Source: Bagarius yarrelli (Eukaryota; Chordata; Actinopteri; Siluriformes; Sisoridae). From it: a stretch of 64,000 nt of DNA. Location: the NCBI GenBank assembly GCA_005784505.1, contig VCAZ01000122.1:1000784-1064783 (forward strand), in the 5' to 3' direction. Positions 23,301 to 32,205 of the stretch are shown one piece after another. The notes under the pieces were generated by a model that was not told the origin of the DNA, did no database searches, and saw only the letters and a program-made list of their open reading frames with translations. The stretch's first letter is position 1, and each line of letters begins with the position of its first letter. The translations under genes were made by a program, and so were the position numbers.

Positions 23301-26107
23301 AATAAGAAATAAAAAATATACTACTAAATGAAACCCTTTCTTACCTAATAGGACTGAACTGATGACGATCATCACTGCTACCAACACCCCAATTATTAAA
23401 ATGTATCCAGCTGCTGACTGAAACCGGGCGAGGCTTTTAATGAACACTGAATAGGAGAATGGAAAATATGATGAGTATTTAAAAAAAACAATATTAGCAT
23501 TAGCATAGCTCTCTAATTTAAATGCTACCGAACGTAGTTTTATCTGTTTAAAGATTCTATGAATTCGGTGATATTTTTAAAGTTAATAAAAACAGTTCAA
23601 TCATATAGTCATAAGTTTTCCTTATATGATAAAATTGTAGCTACAACAAGTTTTATTACTGTAACACTTTTAGAGCAAGAACGTACACAAAAACTAAAAA
23701 AAGTAACACAAAAAACAATTTTTAGCAATTAATTGTCAGAGAGCGCTAAAGCTTCGTACACCAAACCTACATGAACAGGTGGCCACCGATATTGTTGAAT
23801 GGTAAATTGGAAAAGCCAAAGCCTTCACCGTTTTCTCTAAACACTCTGTGAAATCAAGTAAACAAGATGTTTATTTTATGTCCGTAAAGTATTTATAAGA
23901 ATAATTTTTCAGATATAAAAGAGATTTTATAAATGATTACCTGGTAATTTGCTGATGTAAGAAGACGTTTTAGTCAAAATGAAAGGCCTCATGATAATCA
24001 CAGCCGAACAAGCGATGACCTCGGAGAGAAAACCTTGAAACAAAGAATAAACCCAAATCACAGAAAGGAAGGTGGAAGTTGCCATGTCTGTTCAAATACA
24101 GTGGGAAATCATTTACCTTCTCTGGACCACAAGCAGAAAGTCACAAACATGCAGATGTTTGGAAAGAAGACCAGAAAAATGTGCATCTTTATGCCATCTT
24201 TTCTTGCAACTAAAAAAAAAAAAAAAAAGATCCTAACATGTTAATTGTTTCAACATGGGGAAAGTTGTAGTGCAGTGGTTAAGGTGGTAGATTGCTAACT
24301 GGAAATGGTGGGTTCAATTCCCAGTACAACCAAGTTGCCACTGATGGGCCCCTAAGCAAGGCCCTTAACCCCTAATTGTTTAGTTGTATAAAAATGATGA
24401 GTGTCTGCCAAATTCCATAAACGTAAACATGTTTTAAACAAGTGATTTTAATCAAGGACGGTAGCGCCCTCCAGTGGGCGTTTAGACAAGATTAGGTGGC
24501 AGTGGAAATCTGGAGGTGCCCTGGAGAACAGTAGTGATGTGTGCAGGGTAGTTGTACCTTAGTGGTTAAGATGTTGGACTGCTAGCTGAAAGATTGGGGT
24601 CAATTCCCAGAACAACCAATTTGCCACTGTTGGGCCCCTGAGCAAGGCCCTTAACCCCTAATTCCTCAGTTGTATAAAATGAAATAAATCTAATTCGCTC
24701 TGGATAAGAGCGTCTGCCAAATGCCGTAAACATAAACATGTTTTAAACAAGTGATTGTCAACAAGGACGGTAGCGCCCTCCAGTGGGCGTTTAGACAAGA
24801 TTATCCATTGGCAGTGGAAATCTGGAGGTGCCCTGGGGAACGCTAGTGATGTGTGCAGGGTAGTTGTAGCTCAGTGGTGAGGGTGTTGGACTTCTAATTG
24901 GACGATTGGGGTTTGATTTTTTGTTCCTAAAACAATATTCATTAATCTTTTTTTTTTCTAATAATGTAATAACTGTCACTTGATGGACAGTTTCAGTGTT
25001 TTTAAATGGTATATAGGCTGGGGTATAAGGGAAGGGCAGTACATGGTTTTAACTGGACTTACGGGGGCGTTCGTGCAAAATAGTTTTGGTAAATACCTTT
25101 CTTTCTTAACAGCTTCAAAATAGGAACAGACAATCCCAGTGTGAGTACCAGTGTAACAGAACACAACACCAGCATCCCTATATGGAGGGCAGAGAAACCT
25201 GTAGAAAATAAACATCTGGTGAAAAACAGATCTGTCAGATTAGATATTAGATCAGTGATTGGACAGGTTCATTACCTACAGCTTGCAGAACCACAGTGGT
25301 ACGTCCTGTCATGTTCCTAGTGTGGACCGTACAGGTGAATTCTCCTTTATCTTCCATCTGTACATCCATCAGCTTTAAAAAAAAGTTTCCTTTTGGGATT
25401 TCAGAAGAAAAGAAATCAACTCTTCCCTGGTAACTCCCATGTGAGGAGTCGGAGAAGATCTCACTGTCTTGATAAAGAAGGACGAGGATGTTGGTATCTC
25501 CATCCATCTTTTTCCAGGTCACTTCTTCTATCTCACTGGCTGCTACATGGGAATCTACGGAACAGTTCAGTACCACATCCTCACCCTTAGAGGCAAAGAC
25601 GGCTCGGTCTGCCCCCCTCACCACAAAACACTCTGAAAGACATTTCATTTAAATAAAACTGTATTTTAGTCCAGTGCTGAGTTTGATGTTCTCCATATAT
25701 TATTTAACAATGATGTATAATTAGTCATAAAAACATCAAAGCAGGTATAAATCACTACATACGGATGTGCTGAACTTCCATTATGACCTCACTGGAGTCC
25801 CGCGTTGTCTTTACTTTACAGCTGTAATTTCCATCATCTTGTTCAACCACATTTCTCAGTAAGATGGAGAAATGACCCTTTGAGACCTCGTCTGGAAAAA
25901 AGTCAGCTCTGTCTCTAAACGCCGGATTCTGGAGATCTAATCCACTTTCTCCTTGTGGAAAAAAACTGACCAGAGAATCTGAATCCATCTTTCTCCATTC
26001 CACCTGCAGATCTTCCAGAGGTAGTGGACTTTCAATAAAGCATGACAGGAGAACTGAACCTCCCAACTGGACCTCAACCGGACCAGACGGACCGCGAACA
26101 TGGAGAC
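17294..26107 (-). CDS. Two-Ig, multi-transmembrane receptor gene (butyrophilin/SKINT-like), assembled from 16 exons
   Basis: I joined 16 exons by GT/AG signals and phase: two V-type Ig exons, twelve ~90-102-nt exons each giving about one hydrophobic segment, and two short exons encoding a basic tail. Ig and nearly all TM exons are phase 1-1. Apart from exon 11 the chain reads open for about 640 codons, ending at TGA 17294-17296. The signal-peptide exon was not found, so the N-terminus is missing. IgV followed by several separate TM exons recalls SKINT proteins (three TMs); twelve would be exceptional. A role as an immune-type surface receptor or ligand is inferred from the Ig part only. Exon 11 has a 4-bp tandem duplication that breaks the frame. 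The gene is therefore a pseudogene, skips that exon (phase 1-1, so skipping restores the frame), or carries an assembly error. A possible AATAAA lies on the minus strand at 16912-16917. Confidence 0.7.
17642..17660 (-). CDS. Ig/multi-TM gene exon 15: 19-nt basic tail microexon
   Basis: Acceptor TTTATAAACAG, donor GTGAGT; phase 1 to 2. With the flanking bases it reads WRRFGRR, a basic cytoplasmic stretch. Too short to be sure, but both sites are good and the phases fit exons 14 and 16. Confidence 0.45.
17930..18055 (+). mobile_element. LINE (Expander-like) 3' fragment, left part
   Basis: Ends AGGATGCAGAGGATAGGGCT, AGGTGGAGGCAC. Its continuation (GCAGATGATTCACTGTGGCG) resumes at 18540 after the inserted MITE. 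Confidence 0.7.
18056..18539. mobile_element. hAT-like MITE inserted in a LINE fragment
   Basis: About 480 bp with imperfect terminal inverted repeats. The left end is AAGGCTGTCACAATTATTAAAT; the reverse complement of the right end is TAGGGCTGTCACGATTATGA. The GGCTGTCACGATTAT terminus is common among fish hAT-type non-autonomous elements. No transposase remains. Flanks GAGGCA/GAGCAG could be an eroded target duplication. Confidence 0.7.
18540..18605 (+). mobile_element. LINE (Expander-like) 3' fragment, right part
   Basis: GCAGATGATTCACTGTGGCG, CCCCCTGAAGGGAACATTG and an AAGAGGAAGAAAAAG tail. Continuation of 17930-18055. A short block after it (18650-18700) weakly resembles the end of exon 14. 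Confidence 0.7.
19020..19200 (+). mobile_element. LINE (Expander-like) 3' fragment, copy 2
   Basis: Plus-oriented fragment with GGATGCAGAGGATACGGCGG and GATGATTCACTGTGGCGCCC, then CCTGAAGGGAA and a GAAGAA tail. Same 3' end as the fragments at 17930-18055/18540-18605 and, on the other strand, at 16425-16735. Confidence 0.75.
19245..19343 (-). CDS. Ig/multi-TM gene exon 14: TM segment 12
   Basis: A 99-nt phase 1-1 exon, acceptor GTCGTCTTCTAG, donor GTAAGT. Encodes KGKRTIEDLRVIVLPLETVY followed by LFAWLILQIYDS; the hydrophobic run is shorter than in other segments. Confidence 0.75.
19422..19521 (-). CDS. Ig/multi-TM gene exon 13: TM segment 11
   Basis: A 100-nt exon, phase 0 to 1, acceptor TCTGAATGGCAG, donor GTATAA. 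Encodes DFFTLFIYMFGAVGLSSVNA followed by VALATGGELILKA. It restores the phase-1 pattern. Confidence 0.75.
19668..19753 (-). CDS. Ig/multi-TM gene exon 12: TM segment 10
   Basis: An 86-nt exon, phase 1 to 0, acceptor TTTTTTTAG, donor GTGAGT. Encodes RSGYLSLIGLVHVLAGICLF followed by KTSQIFTW. The phase switch to 0 differs from all earlier TM exons but is matched exactly by the next exon. Confidence 0.75.
19875..20208 (+). repeat. DANA/Mermaid-like SINE, copy 3
   Basis: Plus-strand copy from GGGCGGCATGGTGGCTTAGT to GGTATAGAAGATGAATGG, with the CTCACAGCAAGAAGG head and a deletion after CCTGTCCAGG. Lies in the intron between exons 11 and 12. Confidence 0.85.
20402..20495 (-). pseudogene. Ig/multi-TM gene exon 11: TM segment 9, frameshifted
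   Basis: Splice sites are intact (acceptor TCTCTTTTCAG, donor GTATAA), but the exon is 94 nt while neighbouring TM exons are 93-102 nt and divisible by three. The incoming frame reads FCSGVIVASLV and hits TAA. The outgoing frame ends normally with FVQQYFKDK. An AACT/AACT tandem duplication at 20457-20464 (plus strand) accounts for the break; without one unit the exon would be 90 nt. Either a real lesion, a polymorphism or a sequencing error. Confidence 0.7.
20700..20801 (-). CDS. Ig/multi-TM gene exon 10: TM segment 8
   Basis: A 102-nt phase 1-1 exon, acceptor CGATGGTCAG, donor GTAAGT. Encodes RILLYESLLYIIVWFGIIYL followed by TRFHGCCTKWRK, a TM span with a basic/Cys flank. Confidence 0.85.
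21301..21545 (+). repeat. DANA/Mermaid-like SINE, copy 4 (3'-truncated)
   Basis: Head GGGCAGCATGGTGGCTTAGT intact; stops after ACCCTTTCGGAGACGGGAAG without the usual tail. It also has a gap after GTCTGGGTTC. Lies in the intron between exons 9 and 10. Confidence 0.85.
21853..21954 (-). CDS. Ig/multi-TM gene exon 9: TM segment 7
   Basis: A 102-nt phase 1-1 exon, acceptor CCTTTTACAG, donor GTCAGT. Encodes VNFALSSIIVMVFSFCLICS followed by YVLLSIAVKNFAK. Confidence 0.85.
22123..22221 (-). CDS. Ig/multi-TM gene exon 8: TM segment 6
   Basis: A 99-nt phase 1-1 exon, acceptor GCAATTTCAG, donor GTAAGA. Encodes IFEIPSVITPPIMAMMMTLV followed by LQKHIFQEKPDG. Hydrophobicity is moderate and two prolines break the helix. 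Confidence 0.75.
22380..22478 (-). CDS. Ig/multi-TM gene exon 7: TM segment 5
   Basis: A 99-nt phase 1-1 exon, acceptor TTCCTTCGCAG, donor GTAAGT. Encodes VYGFQMHLTVCIEIFNFI followed by LLAVVCVSSNRDYG. Confidence 0.85.
22700..23110 (-). mobile_element. Possible hAT/ZBED-type transposon relic
   Basis: Minus-strand frames 22807-23106 and 22722-22985 overlap and read like an N-terminal segment of a domesticated-type hAT/ZBED transposase (KMVKFGIHPPQKQPSF, an acidic linker, then TKFRKY). Recognition is by general resemblance only and the segment is frame-broken. It sits in the intron between exons 6 and 7 of the Ig/multi-TM gene. Confidence 0.3.
23345..23446 (-). CDS. Ig/multi-TM gene exon 6: TM segment 4
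   Basis: A 102-nt phase 1-1 exon, acceptor CTCCTATTCAG, donor GTAAGA. Encodes FIKSLARFQSAAGYIL followed by IIGVLVAVMIVISSVLL, a strongly hydrophobic span. Confidence 0.85.
23941..24033 (-). CDS. Ig/multi-TM gene exon 5: TM segment 3
   Basis: A 93-nt phase 1-1 exon, acceptor TTTGTTTCAAG, donor GTAATC. Encodes FLSEVIACSAVIIMRPFILT followed by KTSSYISKLP. Alternative phases hit stops. Weakly resembles exon 8. Confidence 0.8.
24117..24209 (-). CDS. Ig/multi-TM gene exon 4: TM segment 2
   Basis: A 93-nt phase 1-1 exon after a T-rich acceptor ending TTTTAG, donor GTAAAT. Encodes ARKDGIKMHIFLVFFPNICM followed by FVTFCLW. The KMHIFLVFFPNICM part resembles QMHLTVCIEIFNFI of exon 7. Confidence 0.8.
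24264..24900 (+). repeat. Tandem duplication of a SINE-containing unit
   Basis: SINE family C copies start at 24264 and 24551, and a third truncated head starts at 24862. Each full copy is followed by the same non-SINE block (AACAAGGACGGTAGCGCCCT type, then GGCAGTGGAAATCTGGAGGT). The period is about 290-310 bp. Lies in the intron between exons 3 and 4 of the minus-strand gene. Confidence 0.85.
25097..25198 (-). CDS. Ig/multi-TM gene exon 3: TM segment 1
   Basis: A 102-nt phase 1-1 exon, acceptor TTTTCTACAG, donor GTATTT. Encodes IGMLVLCSVTLVLTLGLSVP, then LKLLRKK, a hydrophobic span with a basic cytoplasmic flank. Confidence 0.85.
25276..25632 (-). CDS. Ig/multi-TM gene exon 2: second V-type Ig domain
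   Basis: A 357-nt exon, phase 1-1, between acceptor TGTCTTTCAG and donor GTAATG. It has DVVLNCSVD, EEVTWKKMDGD, RVDFFSSEIPKGNFFLKLMD and DKGEFTC, with 77 residues between the Cys. Similar to the preceding domain (both have W-R/K-K-M-D and D-F-F-x-x-E-x-x-K-G), which suggests an internal Ig duplication rather than a V-C pair. Confidence 0.9.
25763..26107 (-). CDS. Ig/multi-TM gene exon 1 found: first V-type Ig domain
   Basis: A 345-nt exon, phase 1-1, between acceptor TTAATTCCAG and donor GTATGT. V-set hallmarks are the B-strand Cys (SVLLSCFIE), Trp (QVEWRKMD) and the F-strand DDGNYSC, with 74 residues between the two Cys. The RADFFPDEVSKGHFSILLRN stretch is typical of B7/butyrophilin V domains. 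One N-glycosylation site (NYS) is present. Confidence 0.9.
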
Positions 26108-26221
26108 CTGGAATTAACAATAAACCATATATGGCTTTGTTCGATCTGTTACAATGCAGTCTAATACAATTTGATCATAAATAATAATAACAGCAAGAAT
26201 AAGTACTAAAGTTATCTTCAT

Positions 26222-27687
26222 TTTTATTAGCAAGGACAAACAGTAAAAATATTAATAAATACATCAACCGTAAAGGGTTTTACTTCAGTTTTATGTCAGC
26301 TGACAGGTGGTAAAATGTACGTCGATTATAATTACGCTTTATGCTCTGAGGAAATAATATAAACTAGTATAGCAGGTTTAGCAGGTGGAAATTGCCAAAA
26401 CCTTGTCGTGCAAACAGCTTCTGCTGCCATTTATATCACATGAACAAACATTTTTTTGCATTTTTTGAAAGGGTTGTTTCAGCTTTTGTGGCACCAAATC
26501 CAGAATCTAGCAGTTAATGGTGCAGTGGTGGCCACCTAGTTATTTTCTTCCTTCTGGAAAATCTGCAGGACTTTTTTTTTTTAAATTCATTAAGTGGATT
26601 AAATATTAGGCTGTTTTTAGGACACAAACTGTCTTGCAGGAAGTTCCTCTGGTGTGACGTGACTTTGGTGTGAGTTTTTCATCATTTTCAGGCAAATATG
26701 TCATGTCTTTGCTAGTTTTTTTTTTCTAATCAGTTTAATAGTATGTGCCTAACATAATATTATGTAGGCTTTATCTATGTGTTCATTTTATTCTGGGAAA
26801 CAGTGAAAGCTTTTGGAAGGGATTTAACTCCACAGTTTAGACTTTCATGCAGTCTCAGTCTAAAGTCCATTAATCAGTTTCATGAGAAGGTAGAAGGGAA
26901 AAAAGAAGGATGCCACCATCGTTAATTACAGGAGAGAAATAAAATACTGAATAGGTAATATAACGGTTACAGGACCTGGCACAGATTTATGGTACAAAAA
27001 AAAAAATTTAAAGAGGAAAAAATCCTGCTAAAATTCAACAAAAATAATCAAATAATATTTATTCATTTTTATTATAGATCATTAAAGATGTTAATATTTC
27101 TGTTCATTTTGTCTTTAATACAGTTGTCTAATTTCTTTGGTTTAAAATACTGTTTAATATTTGCTGCATAAACTTGAAGTTAGCTTTTTCCTACCAATAT
27201 AAAATATCGAACTAGCTTGTCTCAGTGCGGGAAAGAGTTTATTCCCCACTTCCAGACCAGCGCCGTCGACCGCTAACACTGACTTACAGCCTTTAAATGT
27301 CTGATATATTTTATTGATATCTGTAATGTTTTTGTGATGTTATATTAATATTAAGATAACTATGGATTCTTAAGATAACTATGGATTCTTAAGATAACTA
27401 TGGATTCTGAACTGCTCCAGATGTTGTAGGTGGTACAGTTGTGGTTGTAGTGTAGAGGTTTGGAGTTGTGTATTAACAGGTTTTTTTGCTTTAATAAAAA
27501 TGGTTTTTATCCTCAATCTGTGAAATGTCTCTCTGTCTGTAATTCCACGCCGTGTTATATTGTGTGTTTGTTTAGTATTGATGGTTTCTGTAATTGTGAT
27601 GCGATAGTGATGGTGTTAAGAGGGTTAAATCTTTAATGAAGGCCCAGGGCACATCTGTCTGCTTTACACTGTGGTAATGATTGTAGA
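26222..27687. other. Non-coding stretch upstream of the Ig/multi-TM gene
   Basis: A signal-peptide exon and promoter for the minus-strand gene should lie here or further right, but none could be fixed. A perfect 19-bp unit (TAAGATAACTATGGATTCT) is repeated three times at 27352-27408. Confidence 0.55.
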
Positions 27688-27855
27688 TTGTGGTAGTTCA
27701 GTGGTTAAGGTGTTGGAATGCTAATTGGAAGATTGGGGTTCGTTTCCCAGCAACACCAGGCCACCACCCTTAACCGCCAATTGCTCAGTTGTATAGAAGG
27801 GATAAATGTAAGTCACTCTGGATAGCAGGCTCTTCACAAATGGCGTAAACATAAA
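27688..27855 (+). repeat. tRNA-derived SINE family C, copy
   Basis: Near-complete: GTGGTAGTTCAGTGGTTAAG, GATTGGGGTTCGTTTCCCAG, CTCAGTTGTATAGAAGGG, GTAAGTCACTCTGGATAGCA, ending AAATGGCGTAAACATAAA. Confidence 0.85.
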
Positions 27856-28439
27856 TTGTATTATAAATCTGAAATTTGGGTTTGGACCAACATCTGCAAT
27901 ATTTTATTGTGCGATCTTAAATTGTTGTATGTTTTTTTGTAGCGCAGAACCCAAGGCAAACCAGACAATAACATTTGACTGTCCATGTTTTTGAACTAAC
28001 GCTGTAAGTTGATAACTTGCCTCAACTTGACTGATCTTCGAACTGCGGTGTGTTCCCACGCATTCCACTTTCTATTCAAACGCCTAAAGATATAATCTCT
28101 TTGCAGAAACGTCCTTTGCTCCCCCGCCAGGAGATCATTTACTTAAAGACCTCCTCCTCCTCAGCTCAATCCCATGGGCAACAACAGTGGGTAGAGAACA
28201 GCCGCACCTCCCGGCAGTCTGAAATCTTTATTGTCATTGTCGTGACAGAACGACTGAGATCCACACACTGCAGGAATTTGGTAGAAGTTTTGGCACCAAT
28301 AATTCTGGAATTTTTTTATTTTTTCCTAACCAAGTTTTATTACCACATTATTACCACCTTATAGACTCACACATGGCCTGTACAAGTGTGTACATGTCAT
28401 CAATAAAGTCAGGGATTTTGTAGGATCAGATTCAAGTGT
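27856..28439. other. Non-coding stretch
   Basis: No gene recognised; a 104-codon frame at 28050-28364 has no domain features. Confidence 0.5.
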
Positions 28440-28790
28440 ACAATTAATAAGTTTCACATACTGCATCCGAAATCTCATCCTACTTAATTCTTTACTACAT
28501 TATAATTAGTCCACACTTCCTGTCTGTTCTATATAGTATGATTATTTGTAGTATATATGAAATTGGGACGTTCTCCATCCGCCAATTGATCACATGACCT
28601 ACGCGGTCACAGCAGTGTGAATTTGAAGTGTGATCATGTTTAAACTTGGATGATGATAAACGAGTGAAATTTAACTTCAATTAACTTTTGGGATAGGACG
28701 AATGGTCTCTTCTGCGGGATTATGGGATAGTGTCCATCGTATGTGTACTAAAGAATCTGGGGCAGGAGTAATAGATCATACAGGCACTTT
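28440..28790 (-). repeat. Dispersed repeat family A, long copy
   Basis: Shares TGTCTGTTCTATATAGTATG, GTGATCATGTTTAAACTTGG, GATGATGATAAACGAGTG and AATAGATCAT blocks in order with 55260-55590, and in reverse with 42610-42990. About 350 bp, non-coding. TGATCTATTACT begins the reverse-oriented copies. Confidence 0.8.
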
Positions 28791-31700
28791 ACAGTCTGAC
28801 AAGCAACAATAGCAAAACACTGTTAAGGTGTAAGTAATAGTATTATAAAGAAGCCCAAATCATTTTCCACTCCACCAGTTGGCAATGTAGAGCAGTACTT
28901 TGGACACCCCCCTCTCCACCCCCGCTTAAAAACCTTCTGGTGCGAGCTTCTGATCTGATGGTATGTGACAACCCGCGTCCCCAAGCCTGAACTCGGGTCA
29001 CTTCCTAGGTGCGAAGGCATCTGTTATTAATACCACAACCAACAATCAACTTGCTGCTTGTTATTTTCTGTTCCTGGTCACTGATTGCAGAAACTTTGAG
29101 GGTAAATAAGGGGCCATATGGACATTTTCTTCCATCCAGTTACCCTTTAATCCTTGCAGCATTTTTACCAACGTTCTACTAATTCAAACAATTTTTAATA
29201 CCAGCAAACGTGTGTCTTCTCCACATACTGTATGCAGAACACATCCAGCACCACCTCCTCTGAGATTCCTTATAACGTTGATGTTACGTTTTTGTTCATT
29301 GCCCTGGCAATCAAAATTTTCCCCATCACGTCTGTAAACTTCTACTTCATTTAACACTAAGTATCGATGTTCAAACTGTCGACTCAATGGTTTGTACTTA
29401 ATGTCCTACTGCAGATAGAACAGAAAAAACTGTTAAAAGTTCTAGGCAGTAATTAGAACGACAACCTTTCCGATTTTTTAAATCACGAAATTTTTTTTGC
29501 TATTATTCATCACATCCTTAAACTGTAATGAACAGAACATTAAACATTTAATTACCCAGAAAATAAAGCTTTTGTGCTGCGCAAACTTTTTCCTTTTGTG
29601 TTTGTTGAACAACACATTTTCAAAAAGCAGTTTATTATATTCACGTACCGCCAAGATGACTACCGCTATAAAATATCGACGTTTTAACGATACGATTGCA
29701 CGGCCCAAAATATTTTAAACATTTTTCGCATCTAAAGTTACCATGACAACAGCGTGATATTGTTGATATTATTGGAACACGAATCTAAAGCCACCTAGTG
29801 GTTGGTGTTTGCTTTGCCCGGTCGTGGACTTGTTCGGTTAGCAATAAAATAGTTTGGTGAACTTGTTAAAATTTTTCCATAACGGATTGTCCTTTATTAA
29901 TTCTCATTTTTTGTTTTAAATTAATATGACATTCTCTACACTGCACACAGTGCTATTATAAGCTAGCGTGCGCTACTTAAGAACATATTATAGGGGGTAT
30001 AATTATTTCCCATGGATTCTAAGTCAGGCTTTGTCTGTATGGAAATCCTGTATGGTGTGGAAATCCTACATAACAGCAGCAGCAAGAACCCAAATCAATA
30101 AAATAAAATAATAGACCTGATATATTAGAAGTCTCAGTCAAGGACGCGGTGTCTTTCGCAGAGCTTTTTGCTATCGTGTTCTTTTTCCAAGTGCCACAAA
30201 AGATTAACCCGCAATTTATTATCAACTTTTAAGGTTGCAAAAGAGTTCGGGCATGAAAAAGAGCCTGAATTTGTTTTTTTTTTTAAAGCAGAGACAGAAA
30301 TAAAAAAGGAACAAATTCCAAATAAAGACAAATGAAAAGTGGTAAAAAGTAACATGGACTGTTTTTATGATTAAATTGGAATAATGTCAACCATGTAGTT
30401 GTTTTTTTTTTTTTGTTTTTTTTTTTGCAGCCAAAAGTATTATTTTATAAATCATTTTTCCAAATATCGATTCCCATGTAACATTAGCGAGTCACAGGGG
30501 ATATTAAACAGCGTTCGTGTGTGTTGCGCGAGTGTGTGCCTGAATAAGGCAAGCCCCTGAGAAAGGATTGGCCATAAAACTCCTATTGAGACGCCCTCAA
30601 GCTAAACTACCCAATCGATATAAATGCAAAGGGAAGTAAGTGGAAAAATCGATACTTCTCAGAGGGAGAAATATGTTTCTGCTAAATCTGCCAAGGGTTC
30701 GCTGTTTTAAGCAAAAGGCCTCATGCTGAGGTGTGAAATAACATGAGGTGGTGTGCAACGGGAAAGTCATGAGATCTAACTCCGTGGATGAAAACCAACT
30801 GCAGTGGCATTGCCGGCTGTTGCTAACTGGGTTAGGATTGTTCGCAGACTCTAACGAATTGCAATGGTTGTGTTGGCAAGCTAATGTGGAAATCAGAAGG
30901 TGGCTGATTAGGGCCCTCACGAATATCGAGGGGCCCCTAAGAGTGCCTTTCCTTTCCTTGTTTTTTGAAATGTAAGTGAAAAGTTATAATGGCTCAGTAG
31001 TGCACAACGCAACGGCATTTAAAAAGCTAACATAAGTTCAAAACACCATAAAATCAAGGTGGCAGTGTTGGTCCAGAAGGTGGCAGTAATGCACAAAAAG
31101 CTGCTTGCCAACCGCCGTAAAACAAAAAGAAGTGGAAGAATCACATCATACGAAAGTACTTTTGTTGGTCACACAGCTTCATAAATGGCGGTAACGTCAC
31201 CTGACTGATCCAGAATAGCTTGTGTGGACGTGACTGCACTATTGATTAACTAGAAAGCTCCTGAAAAGCTTTTTAATTCAGTAAACCAGCATCTGTAGCA
31301 GATGCTAAAATTAACCTATTAATAAATCATGATAAAATTATGTATTATTATTATTATTATTATTATTATTAGTGATGCATAAAAATAAGAAATACAATTA
31401 TTCTAATTATTTGTCTTGTTTATAGATTTTAAACACTGCTATATAAACTCACCCAAACTGGACAGATTTAGAAGATTATAAATGTCACCATGTTGGGATT
31501 TCCAGTCTTCGGGTCTCAGCATCATTTTAACATCCAGCATCATTTTTCCCCCTAATTATGTTGCAGAACACATTTTTGACAGGCGAAGCTTCCTTTTTTT
31601 AAATACTGCCTAAAAAAGCAATGAAGAAACTATTATAGTAAGTCTGATCCATCATTTGTGTGCCAACGGTCAATGTTTGTTAATTAAAATGAGGCGTAAT

Positions 31701-31824
31701 GACAGTTTAACCGTTTTCCTTTGAGATTAAATAAAAGATTAGATGTCTTGGAAGCATCATAAATCTCGAGTCATCGAACTTTTGCCACAGTTAATTGTTG
31801 AATATTAAAAAGTTAATAGCTGCT
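28791..31824. other. Intergenic stretch, nothing recognised
   Basis: Short frames only. One at 30134-30355 (minus) begins with a signal-peptide-like run but has no compatible splice donor. An (ATT)n run lies near 31343-31372. Confidence 0.5.
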
Positions 31825-31956
31825 GGGGCAGCATGGTGGTTAGAGCACTGTTAGCACTGTTGCCTCACAGCAAGAAGGTCCCGGGTTCAATTCCCAGGCA
31901 GGGATCTTTCTGTGTGGAGTTTACATGTTTTCCCAGTGCTTGCGTGGGTTTACGGA
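31825..31956 (+). repeat. DANA/Mermaid-like SINE, copy 5a (head half)
   Basis: Plus-oriented head from GGGGCAGCATGGTGGTTAGA through CCCGGGTTCAATTCCCAGGC to GCTTGCGTGGGTTTAC, then abruptly joined to a reverse-oriented copy. Confidence 0.85.
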
Positions 31957-32205
31957 TCCCAGTCTCTGAAAGGGCGAAAGACAGGAGGGGGACACCCTGG
32001 ACAGGTCGCCAGTCCATCACAGGGCCACATACACACTTACACTCACTCCTATGGGCAATTTAGAATCACCTATCAACCCCTACATAGATATTTTTGGACT
32101 GTGGGAGGAAACCGGAGAACCCGGTGTAAAACCCACACAAGCACAGGGAAAACATGCAAACTCCACACAGAAAGGCCTGGGAATCGAACCCGGGACCTTC
32201 TTGCT
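31957..32205 (-). repeat. DANA/Mermaid-like SINE, copy 5b (inverted)
   Basis: Minus-oriented, from ATCCCAGTCTCTGAAAGGGC to ATCGAACCCGGGACCTTCTT. Together with 5a it forms an inverted, partly palindromic composite. Confidence 0.85.

Noticed and set aside
26147..26221. Signal-peptide-like start MKITLVLILAVIII on the minus strand just upstream of the first Ig exon
   Set aside because: All usable GT sites are in phase 0 whereas the Ig exon needs phase 1, and the intron would be only about 45 bp. The true leader exon is probably elsewhere.
26860..26919. Hydrophobic start MVASFFFPFYLLMKLINGL on the minus strand
   Set aside because: Runs into TAG with no splice donor before it.
26989..27171. Plus-strand frame with MLIFLFILSLIQLSNFF
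   Set aside because: AT-rich sequence easily encodes Ile/Leu/Phe; no splice or domain support.
30134..30355. Leader-like start MLLFTTFHLSLFGICSFFIS on the minus strand
   Set aside because: The only following donor-like GTs are phase 0 and weak; 4 kb from the Ig exon with no other support.
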